Positions 35,560 to 42,587 of a DNA stretch of 64,000 nt are shown in pieces (within the stretch, counting starts at the first letter, position 1; the number at the start of each line of letters is the position of its first letter). A program made the position numbers and the translations under genes. The notes beneath the pieces are model-generated. The model saw only the letters and a program-made list of their open reading frames with translations. It made no database searches and was not told where the DNA came from. The DNA comes from Candidatus Thiodiazotropha sp. (ex Myrtea sp. 'scaly one' KF741663) (lineage in GTDB: Bacteria; Pseudomonadota; Gammaproteobacteria; Chromatiales; Chromatiaceae): contig JAHXIQ010000001.1 of the NCBI GenBank assembly GCA_025655555.1, positions 372,001 to 436,000 of the forward strand, given 5' to 3'.

Positions 35560-35705
35560 TTTTATGTATATGATTTTATATATATATCTGAATAACAATG
35601 ACTTATCCCCCTAGGCAGGGACCATGGGGGACATATGCATGAGGGTATATTGATAGCTAATAATTTTGTGTACTATTTACTTGTCCCACTTCGTACTAGC
35701 AAACA

Positions 35706-36134
35706 TCAAAAGCCGATTATTTCTTGTCGATCCTTTTCGGCATCTTCAAATGTTCGGAGACGAAATAACTCATCAAGGTCATCTCCGACTATGTCTGTGC
35801 ATTTACCAAGAGACATTGGGTAGCCGCTATCCATTCTAAACAAAGACTCTCCACCTTTTCGGTTTATGTAATACATGACCTGCATTCCTGACACATAAAT
35901 CGGCACAACATACCATTCATTGTTATGCTTGACATTCTCACGTGGCATTACTTCACCAGCCTGTCTGGACAGTACTGGAGGGTTGAATGGGTCAACCTCT
36001 TGAATTCTATCAAGATCGAATTTCCAGTAACTATCCACACCTTTCTTACAGTGATAGTATTCGATCTCGCCATATGCATTAATTGCGTAAAACATCAATA
36101 CAAATAATGGAAACAGTTTATTTAAACGGATCAT
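35706..36134 (-). CDS. Small exported protein of unknown function (element cargo)
   Basis: I do not recognise this 142-residue protein. It has a signal peptide (LNKLFPLFVLMFYAINAYG, cleavage probably after AYG at about 22) and a mature part of about 120 residues with two cysteines (HCKKG and GKCTDIV), which could form a disulfide. YWKFDLDRIQEVDPF and YYINRKGGESLFRMDSGYPMSLGKC suggest a small beta-rich periplasmic domain, similar in style to DUF4124-like or lysozyme-inhibitor-like secreted proteins, but this is only an impression. It is divergent from the polymerase-like gene and AT-rich. Confidence 0.6.
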   Translation of the reverse strand: MIRLNKLFPLFVLMFYAINAYGEIEYYHCKKGVDSYWKFDLDRIQEVDPFNPPVLSRQAGEVMPRENVKHNNEWYVVPIYVSGMQVMYYINRKGGESLFRMDSGYPMSLGKCTDIVGDDLDELFRLRTFEDAEKDRQEIIGF

Positions 36135-36199
36135 CCTAATAAAACAGTCCTATAGTTTTTTATCTTAGTAATAGAGAAGGTATATTAAGGATATATATT

Positions 36200-37600
36200 A
36201 TGCCAGGATTAAAGCTTACTCCAGGTAGTGCCTATGATTTTCTTTCCGTTTCTGTAGATGAATGGATAAACAATTCAGTTCCAATAGACATATCGTTGTT
36301 TTCTTACAGTACCAGAGTTATTCAGCTTGTAGATCAATTATACAAAGATTTCTGGTATGAAGATTACGTAGAAAGTGAGTTAGAAGATAAAATATTTGGG
36401 TTGCCAAAATCAAAGAAACGTCAAATTATTCACAAAGACACAATTATTATGGTTCTAATGAACCTATATCACAAATATTGCATATCAGGTCATAGCGGTT
36501 CTATTGCAATAAGTAGAAATAACAATAACTGGAAAAAGAATAGATACAATCCAACAGGGACAACAATATCTCAAATTAAAAGAGTCCTAGATTGTCTTAT
36601 GTGGAATAACCTTATGTTACAGCACATGGGAAAAGTTGGCGATATCGGTGGTAAAGTTACAAGAATTTGTGCTTCACCTGAATTAATCGAACTATTTAGC
36701 ACTCATGACATTACCGAAGATGTGATTCATTTACATCAAGAAAATGAAGTTATTGAATTATCTACAAAAGTCCCAATGGAAGATAACCACTGGAGAACCA
36801 GAAACAAAAAAAGAATACTTCTAGAGTACAACGACAATGGTTTCACCACACAAGCAAGAGAACAAGTAATTAGGCATATAAATCACTTAAAACAATTTGA
36901 TATCCAATGTAGCTCATACAGCATATTTACAAAAGTAGACACTTACAGAGTTAAAAGAGTTTTTAATACAAGAAATGATTTCTCTTTAGGTGGCAGAATA
37001 TATGCAGGATTTTGGCAGAATATACCAAGTGATCACAGAAATAACATTACTATCAACGGCGCTTCAGTAGTAGAGCTCGATTTTATAAATTGCCAGTTAA
37101 AAATCACATACGCCCTAGAAGGTATTTTCTACAAGGAGGACGGATATATCTTAGAGGGATATGAAGATCCAGTTGGTAGAAGCATATTAAAGAAGATATT
37201 GCTCATGTGCCTCAATACCCCATCCAAGAATAGCGCAAGACAAGCAGCTCAAAGCTGGATCAATGAATGCAAAAAGAAAGATGAAGAAATCTATAATTAC
37301 TACAAAGCCAACAAGATACGCATAGGCAAACTAATAGATCAATTTGCAGAAAAGCACGCTGACATATCAGGTTACTTCTTTAAGGAGCATGGCTTAAAAA
37401 TCATGCGTATTGACTCAGACATATGCATGTCGATTGTACAAATGTTTATAGACGCGAATAAACCAATTCTGACTGTACACGATTCGTTCATTGTTAAAGA
37501 AGAGGATGAAGATTTACTTAAAGAATCCATGAAATCTGAATTTGAGAAAGCAACTTCTATCAAAATCGATGACATACATATGCTTGTAAAGAAAGAATAA
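36200..37600 (+). CDS. Polymerase-like protein with family A-type motifs (element-encoded)
   Basis: The 466-residue protein has three ordered motifs that resemble family A DNA polymerases and T7-type RNA polymerases. They are VVELDFINCQLKI (290-302, Asp294, like motif A DYSQIEL), GRSILKKILLMCLNTP (326-341, Arg327/Lys331-332, like the O-helix motif B), and ILTVHDSFIVKEED (423-436, His427-Asp428, like motif C VHDE/HDSF). GGRIYAGFWQNIP (264-276) precedes motif A. No exonuclease domain is seen. The N-terminal 200 residues are helical and unknown. It could replicate the element or be a defence polymerase; both are inference. It is strongly AT-rich. Confidence 0.6.
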   Translation: MPGLKLTPGSAYDFLSVSVDEWINNSVPIDISLFSYSTRVIQLVDQLYKDFWYEDYVESELEDKIFGLPKSKKRQIIHKDTIIMVLMNLYHKYCISGHSGSIAISRNNNNWKKNRYNPTGTTISQIKRVLDCLMWNNLMLQHMGKVGDIGGKVTRICASPELIELFSTHDITEDVIHLHQENEVIELSTKVPMEDNHWRTRNKKRILLEYNDNGFTTQAREQVIRHINHLKQFDIQCSSYSIFTKVDTYRVKRVFNTRNDFSLGGRIYAGFWQNIPSDHRNNITINGASVVELDFINCQLKITYALEGIFYKEDGYILEGYEDPVGRSILKKILLMCLNTPSKNSARQAAQSWINECKKKDEEIYNYYKANKIRIGKLIDQFAEKHADISGYFFKEHGLKIMRIDSDICMSIVQMFIDANKPILTVHDSFIVKEEDEDLLKESMKSEFEKATSIKIDDIHMLVKKE

Positions 37601-37641
37601 CCCTCTTACGAAGCGCTTAGAATCCTTTCACCAGCCCAAAG

Positions 37642-38481
37642 TCAAGATCTTACTTGTACTTGCTCTCCTTGATTATTCAAGTAGTTTGAGATCAACAGCT
37701 CTGTAGTTTCTTTTCTGCAGTTAGAATCTGAAGCTATAACACTATTCCTGTTAACGACTACCCTTCTCCATATCCTCCTACTATATAACTTATGTATACT
37801 AGGATGATCGGCGTTCGATATTAAGACCCTAGCACCTGCACAAGCCGCTTCATATGCGCAATCAGCCAATCTTTCTTGATCCCTCCAAGAGAATATTGTT
37901 TCATTGTATTTCACAAAGTTATTCATATTGTGTTTTACAGTATATGGTGGATCAATAAAAACAAAGTCTTTTGCCCCAGCCTTTCTCAAGGAAGCTGAGA
38001 AGTCCTGGTATTCAATAGTGGCCTTTTGAAGATACGCAGACATTCTAATAAAATCATCAGATTCCATTATTACTGAGTTTTTCGTTCCCTTTGGCACATT
38101 GAATTTACCATTCAAGTTAACGCGGTAAAGCCCATTGAAACAAGTTCTATTTAAATATATAAACCTCGACGCTTTACTAGCAGACGTTCTTGGTGATTGA
38201 TCTCGAATCTTATAGTAGTAATTATTTTCTGAATTGTGTTTCCTCTGATGGGATTTCAATTGCTGTATAACTTTTTCCGGCTGATCTCTTATCACTAAAT
38301 ACGCATTTATCAATTCTTCATTTAAATCGGCTATGATGGCTTTTTTTGGATCAAGAGAAAAAAATACCGCGCCACCCCCTAAAAACGGTTCAATATATCT
38401 TTCAGCCTCTGTATAGATACAATCCTTATAATTTGATACAAGCCATCTCTTACCACCAGCCCACTTCAAAAACGGTTGCAT
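37642..38481 (-). CDS. D12-class adenine-specific DNA methyltransferase (Dam-like)
   Basis: The 279-residue protein starts MQPFLKWAGGKRWL, with motif I (AGGKRWL) and the catalytic motif IV as DPPYTVKHNMNN (about 178-189). IEPFLGGGAVFF and FIYLNRTCFNGLYRVN are typical of alpha-class N6-adenine methylases such as Dam and M.DpnII, which act on GATC-like sites. The ATG chosen has AGGGA 8 bp upstream; a start at 38499 overlapping the upstream gene is possible. It follows the PD-(D/E)XK-DGQHR gene by about 10 bp, so the two are probably co-translated as a modification/nuclease pair. Confidence 0.92.
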   Translation of the reverse strand: MQPFLKWAGGKRWLVSNYKDCIYTEAERYIEPFLGGGAVFFSLDPKKAIIADLNEELINAYLVIRDQPEKVIQQLKSHQRKHNSENNYYYKIRDQSPRTSASKASRFIYLNRTCFNGLYRVNLNGKFNVPKGTKNSVIMESDDFIRMSAYLQKATIEYQDFSASLRKAGAKDFVFIDPPYTVKHNMNNFVKYNETIFSWRDQERLADCAYEAACAGARVLISNADHPSIHKLYSRRIWRRVVVNRNSVIASDSNCRKETTELLISNYLNNQGEQVQVRS

Positions 38482-38491
38482 TTCAAATTCC

Positions 38492-40807
38492 CTAGACATC
38501 TTTATTACTATCCATTTGATCAACGCGTCGCATGAATTCATCGTATATGTAATCTATAAAATCATAATCTGATGATTTGTAGTGCCTTTTTTCCGTTGAA
38601 TGTGCTGGGATCCTCCTCAGCTCATTAACTCTCTCCATCCACATTACGTTCTTTGAGTAACCTTTATCTCCAGGCATTGGAATGTCAAATATTGGTTTAA
38701 ACAACTGCCAATGAGCCTTATTCTCAACTATTTTTTTATACTCGATAAAATCCAAATAGTTATCTAAAGATAGGCGATCCTCATCATCATCTTCTAGTGA
38801 TTTTTCGTATGCCCTTGTTTTAATTTTTTTATCTATTACTCCTTTATTCCAGTACGCATCTCCTTCCACTCCATATTCTCTCTTAAATGTATCAAATATT
38901 GCCTTTTGTACATTTATGTTTAATTCCTTTAATTTTTTGTCTGCTTCTGTGACTCTTTCTTCTGATTGCTCTGACAACCACTCTTCAAATCCCTCTGGCG
39001 AGAAATCTGAAAACTCGCTATGAAGCATTTTGCATAGTCTAAAGTAATACTCAGGCGGCCCCCCTGAACCAAACTGCACTTTAAATCGTTTTTCAATTTC
39101 AATATTAGATGCAGTTGCTAACCAACTTATTATTGGATCAAGGTATTCTTCAATCTCTGCAATTAGCTCATTCGATTCAAGCTCTCTCGCATCCAGTCCC
39201 TTATTTGATTCCATATAGCTAATAACAGAAGCTAACAATTGCAAATAGGCTTGAAGAGACACATTGGTACATAAATGCCCCTTTCTTCCAAATTCCCACT
39301 GATCTATATTCGAACTTACCAACAGCTGCAAATAACTGTTTATCGTCGCCCTGGCTCTTTCAAGAGTTTCCATATCGGATACACCGCACAGCGGTCCTGG
39401 CGAATACTCTTTCTTATTTAGTATTGCCTTTCCAACAATACCTGACTTTCGAATACCATCTTTGAGTGCTGGGACAGTAAGGCATGTCTTTTCATTTGGA
39501 GTTATGCCTTGCTGAGTAACTCTCCCATAAAGAGGCTCTCCTAAGTCATTATTCAATAGCCCAATAAGACGCGCGCTAATAGCGCCCACTCTTTCAGTAG
39601 GTTTATCTGATCCCCACTTAAGTTCACCTTCTAGATCGTCTAAAAGCGTTTTGGGAACAGATTTTTGTTCATGATTTATCGTAACAAAAAGATTCGCTTC
39701 CTCTTCTTTTTTAAGTCCTTCAAAAGCTATGACCATAATATTTTGATTAAGGTACTCTTCGTCTAGTGGCGCATAACCATATAGCCGATGTTGTCCATCA
39801 ATTATCCATGCAGATCTATAGCTTGACGGAAGGTATAAATTCCCAAACTGAACTTTCGTATCTGGGTCTTTAGTTATAGGGTCAAAACGTCTTTTCGTAG
39901 TAAAATTAACCAAAATATTTGTTGGAAAAAAACCGCCATTATAAATAAAGCGGGATATCTGCCTTAGCCTAGTTCTACTGACTAATCGTTGATATGAAGG
40001 AGCACCCGCAGGGTCATTAAGAGATCGATGATTAACAAATGATATCTTCAACATTTGCTTAGGTGTTGAAACAAATGAATAGTATGTTTTACCACCCAAC
40101 TTACCTTTTACGGCAGGAACATAGACATTCTCTAATTCTGGTATTTTTTGATTACACAAGAACTCCGCAAGAAACTGAAACCTCGCAGCACCCCTCAAAT
40201 GATCAGCGATTTGAATATAGTACCTAAGTTCCTTCTCAGTGATTATTCTTATATTTGAACCGGCCGCTCTTTGCTTATCTGTTCCTGACCAAACTATGTT
40301 GTTAGTAACAAAAAGCCAGATAATCTTTGGCTTAAATTCCTTGCCATAATATTTTTTTATCGAATTAGATATTGGGCCCTTTAGGCTCGAAAATTCTTCA
40401 ATATCCTTTTGAAGACTACGTCGCGAGGGTTTTGAGGCTGACTTACATTCGGCTACGACAACTGTTTCATCATCTTTAGCAAAAACATCAATTTGTTTCT
40501 CAAATGGATCTGCGCCTTTCCGGTGAATGGCGATTTTAAAATTTCGACCTGAGCTTATATCTGGATAGCCAAGAAGATAGAAAAGATACCAAACTGTGTT
40601 TTCTAGTTTTTGATCATGCGACCACTCCTTTCGCATACGCGTTTTTATTTTTAATTCCTTATCAACTTGCCATCCCTCACTAAGATAATCCTGAGCTAGC
40701 GCTTTAGATACTGATACATATTGAAATGGTTTTTTTCTTGATACTGCCTCTCGTTGTTTTTTCTTTAATTCATTCGTAATTGGACCCAACCATTCCGTAG
40801 TCGACAT
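38492..40807 (-). CDS. PD-(D/E)XK nuclease-like and DGQHR-domain fusion protein
   Basis: The 771-residue protein has an N-terminal restriction-endonuclease-like part. LENTVWYLFYLLGYPDI (68-84) is followed by QIDVFAKDDETVVVAECKSA, giving D107 and E120-x-K122 as the PD-(D/E)XK triad. A DGQHR domain follows, with WIIDGQHRLYGYAP (337-341 for DGQHR) and NHEQKSVPKTLL, as in DndB-type proteins of DNA modification systems. The C-terminal 400 residues are helical and not recognised. The combination of nuclease fold and DGQHR with an adjoining adenine methylase suggests a restriction or methylation-sensing defence system. It is AT-rich, unlike the host. Confidence 0.8.
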   Translation of the reverse strand: MSTTEWLGPITNELKKKQREAVSRKKPFQYVSVSKALAQDYLSEGWQVDKELKIKTRMRKEWSHDQKLENTVWYLFYLLGYPDISSGRNFKIAIHRKGADPFEKQIDVFAKDDETVVVAECKSASKPSRRSLQKDIEEFSSLKGPISNSIKKYYGKEFKPKIIWLFVTNNIVWSGTDKQRAAGSNIRIITEKELRYYIQIADHLRGAARFQFLAEFLCNQKIPELENVYVPAVKGKLGGKTYYSFVSTPKQMLKISFVNHRSLNDPAGAPSYQRLVSRTRLRQISRFIYNGGFFPTNILVNFTTKRRFDPITKDPDTKVQFGNLYLPSSYRSAWIIDGQHRLYGYAPLDEEYLNQNIMVIAFEGLKKEEEANLFVTINHEQKSVPKTLLDDLEGELKWGSDKPTERVGAISARLIGLLNNDLGEPLYGRVTQQGITPNEKTCLTVPALKDGIRKSGIVGKAILNKKEYSPGPLCGVSDMETLERARATINSYLQLLVSSNIDQWEFGRKGHLCTNVSLQAYLQLLASVISYMESNKGLDARELESNELIAEIEEYLDPIISWLATASNIEIEKRFKVQFGSGGPPEYYFRLCKMLHSEFSDFSPEGFEEWLSEQSEERVTEADKKLKELNINVQKAIFDTFKREYGVEGDAYWNKGVIDKKIKTRAYEKSLEDDDEDRLSLDNYLDFIEYKKIVENKAHWQLFKPIFDIPMPGDKGYSKNVMWMERVNELRRIPAHSTEKRHYKSSDYDFIDYIYDEFMRRVDQMDSNKDV

Positions 40808-41025
40808 GAAGCATTGCTCCCTGATTGATAGTATCTACTAAGTCAAATATTACTCAATCATATTCACTGCTGGCTCTAAATATATAAGCAAATAATGAAA
40901 AACTGCGTGAATTACTGATATAGTAAAATTCAATTCATATCTTATCTCATTGATACTGATCAGTTAACTACCTAAATCTACTCGTATCGTCACTTATCTT
41001 AAACACATACTATTATCAATGACCC

Positions 41026-41045
41026 TTGGGACAAATCAGGGACAA
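41026..41045 (+). repeat. Right end repeat, possible integrase arm site
   Basis: TTGGGACAAATCAGGGACAA, 17 of 20 identical to 34544-34563 at the left end and in the same orientation. The two probably bind the recombinase or an accessory protein. Confidence 0.55.
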
Positions 41046-41051
41046 GTCTAC

Positions 41052-41073
41052 CGCCCTCGACAGGAGTCGAACC
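41052..41073 (-). repeat. Inverted 22-bp copy of the tRNA-Arg 3' end
   Basis: On the minus strand this segment equals bases 41197-41218 of tRNA-Arg (T loop, T stem 3' side, acceptor 3' strand and discriminator). A further 9-bp match (GCGATAGGT, 41107-41099) lies upstream, separated by 25 bp in place of the 4 bp found in the tRNA. It forms a long inverted repeat with the functional tRNA. Confidence 0.8.
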
Positions 41074-41144
41074 GTCGTTATCTCGGGCTTGCCCGATTAC
41101 CTATCGCCCGATAAACTACTGTTTTTATTCGAGAACTACTACTA

Positions 41145-41221
41145 GCCCTCGTAGCTCAGCAGGATAGAGCAATCGCCTCCTAAGCGATAGGTCACAGGTT
41201 CGACTCCTGTCGAGGGCGCCA
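41145..41221 (+). tRNA. tRNA-Arg (anticodon CCT)
   Basis: A complete 77-nt cloverleaf can be folded: acceptor GCCCTCG/CGAGGGC, D arm GCTC..GAGC, anticodon stem ATCGC/GCGAT with loop CTCCTAA (anticodon CCT), T arm ACAGG-TTCGACT-CCTGT, discriminator G and encoded CCA. It reads the rare AGG arginine codon. Its first 53 bases come from the element side of the integration, and its last 24 from the host. The original promoter is at the other end of the element. Confidence 0.97.
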
Positions 41222-41241
41222 TCCTATCTCGGAATGACGTT

Positions 41242-41730
41242 ATGGTGCAGATCTTTTTAGCTGGGCTGAATAGCAAAAAGAGGATCCCTTATCTAGTCCT
41301 CCTCGTTGCTGTGCTGGTGATACCCGAGAACCTATTTGCCTCCGGCCTATCAGGTCAGGTAGTGGGTGTACCAAATGGAACCGAGATTATCCTACTGGCG
41401 AATAATGAGCGCCGCCTGCGCGTCACACTGGCTGGCATCCAGGTACCCCGGCTTGCAGGACGACGTGCGGCCAACACCAAACGACATCTACACACCCTGC
41501 TGGCCGGTCGTTTCGTTACAGTCGAGCCCATCATGCATTCACCCGCAGGTGTTATACTCGGAAGAGTTCTATACGGGGGCAGTGATATCGGATTACGGCT
41601 GGTTCAGTCCGGCTTGGCGCAGCTCACTGATGCGCCCACGCACATTGGCCCTGAACTGCTAACCCGGTATCGTCGGGCCGAGCAGGAAGCACGCATCCGT
41701 AAAATGGGATACTGGCAGGATATCCGCTAA
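41242..41730 (+). CDS. SNase-fold (thermonuclease-like) exported protein
   Basis: The 162-residue protein has a signal sequence or N-terminal anchor (IPYLVLLVAVLVIPENLFA) followed by a staphylococcal nuclease-like OB fold: GLSGQVVGVPNGTEIILLANNERRLRVTLAGIQVP, LLAGRFVTVEP, GRVLYGGSDIGLRLVQSGLA and RRAEQEARIRKMGYW. The SNase catalytic Arg-Glu-Arg set is not fully kept (no clear ER after the IQVP segment), so nuclease activity is doubtful. It starts 20 bp after the tRNA-Arg CCA end, on host DNA. No operon partner is certain. Confidence 0.75.
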   Translation: MVQIFLAGLNSKKRIPYLVLLVAVLVIPENLFASGLSGQVVGVPNGTEIILLANNERRLRVTLAGIQVPRLAGRRAANTKRHLHTLLAGRFVTVEPIMHSPAGVILGRVLYGGSDIGLRLVQSGLAQLTDAPTHIGPELLTRYRRAEQEARIRKMGYWQDIR

Positions 41731-41788
41731 TGACTTGTCGGTGTATTCTCTGACAGCCTTATAACAATAGCCCGGGGGAGGAGTTGTC

Positions 41789-42025
41789 ATGGGGAAGAAA
41801 TCAGACAAAAAACTCGACAAGAAAAAAAAAGAGAAGCTGAATAAAGCTGAGAAAAAAATAAAAAAGGCGAAGAAAGCGCGTATCTCACCCGAGCAACGCC
41901 TGGATATGATTACCACCGCAGCGTATTACATTGCGGAGCACCATGGGTTTACCTCAGGAAGATCCGATGAAGATTGGCAAGAGGCCGAACGTCAGATAGA
42001 TGAAATGCTGAAAAACAGAAGTTAG
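41789..42025 (+). CDS. DUF2934 family small protein
   Basis: The 78-residue protein has a lysine-dense N-terminal third (DKKLDKKKKEKLNKAEKKIKKAKKARI) and a C-terminal DUF2934 domain: RLDMITTAAYYIAEHHGFTSGRSDEDWQEAERQIDEML (about 37-74), with the family pattern AYYIAE..GF..G....DW..AE. Function is unknown. GGGGGAGGAG precedes the ATG. It follows the SNase-like gene by 58 bp. Confidence 0.85.
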   Translation: MGKKSDKKLDKKKKEKLNKAEKKIKKAKKARISPEQRLDMITTAAYYIAEHHGFTSGRSDEDWQEAERQIDEMLKNRS

Positions 42026-42043
42026 AGCCTGATGGAAAAAGCC

Positions 42044-42244
42044 TCAGGCGTCTTTCTTTTTAAGGCGCTTCAGATTGTCGCAGAGTGCCGCCTCAAGTGC
42101 CTTATAGACCTTTAACTGAGCTGCCTGATAGCGGGTCTGGGGTTCACCGACCAGTTCCAGACGAGCACCAAAGTACGCCACGTCCGCTTCCAGCGATATG
42201 GTGTTCAGATTGACTCTTAACCGACTGCTTTCTTGACCCGACAA
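42044..42244 (-). CDS. Small hypothetical protein
   Basis: A 66-residue frame from a TTG start, with a helical second half (YQAAQLKVYKALEAALCDNLKRLKKKDA). No family is recognised, and a longer frame has no better start. It is convergent with the DUF2934 gene, leaving only 18 bp between the stops. Codon use looks coding, but evidence is limited. Confidence 0.4.
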   Translation of the reverse strand: MSGQESSRLRVNLNTISLEADVAYFGARLELVGEPQTRYQAAQLKVYKALEAALCDNLKRLKKKDA

Positions 42245-42587
42245 AATTTCCGACCTATCCGACCATCCTTTGTGGTGGCCCAGTATCTGTGATCATACTA
42301 ATAAAGTTAATTAGCATGCAGTGAGACACGGAGCATATCACTGGCTCAGTTCCGATACTTGACAGCTTAAAAACCCTAGTTTAACAAGGGTGTATTTGAT
42401 TATTATATCAAAGTTCATACCTTACATTCGCGCTCTGTGACATCTAGAGTTTAACAAAATAGTGTCTAATTATTGTGTAGGTCTTCTGTACGCTGGAGGA
42501 CAAGATCCAAAGGTTGCGAATATTTTGTTGATGCCTGCACAAAAATAAGTTATACATCAGTCCCCTCGTCACGGGTTATCAGAGAAA
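42245..42587. promoter_or_regulatory. Upstream region of sucAB with 70-bp-spaced direct repeats
   Basis: The region holds two related copies of about 30 bp starting with AGTTTAACAA (42378 and 42448) exactly 70 bp apart, each followed by a (G)TGT-T-ATTATT element. They look like regulator sites ahead of the suc genes. No gene or RNA is seen. Confidence 0.5.

Larger units (their letters stand above)
34497..41144. mobile_element. Integrative genetic element in tRNA-Arg(CCT)
   Basis: The segment between the two 53-bp tRNA repeats carries a tyrosine recombinase next to the left att site and has clearly lower GC content than both flanks. Its other genes are a small exported protein, a polymerase-motif protein, a D12-class adenine methyltransferase and a PD-(D/E)XK-DGQHR protein. 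It has no capsid, terminase, conjugation or transposase genes. It is therefore best described as a small satellite or genomic island with defence-like cargo. Direct repeats of TTGGGACAA type lie near both ends (34544-34563 and 41026-41045). Confidence 0.88.
40808..41144. other. Right-end non-coding region of the element
   Basis: About 340 bp without a gene. The first 200 bp are AT-rich and probably hold the promoter of the DGQHR-methylase pair. Then come a TTGGGACAA-type repeat, a 22-bp inverted copy of the tRNA-Arg 3' end, two overlapping palindromes (41083-41096 and 41102-41113), and the stretch directly before the intact tRNA, in which no clear promoter is seen. Confidence 0.6.

Noticed and set aside
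35635-35823. Small plus-strand open frame after the integrase
   Set aside because: It overlaps the exported-protein gene on the other strand and is rich in Ser/Arg, as expected from an antisense frame.
34497-41144. Prophage
   Set aside because: No capsid, portal, terminase, tail or lysis genes are present; only an integrase and cargo genes.
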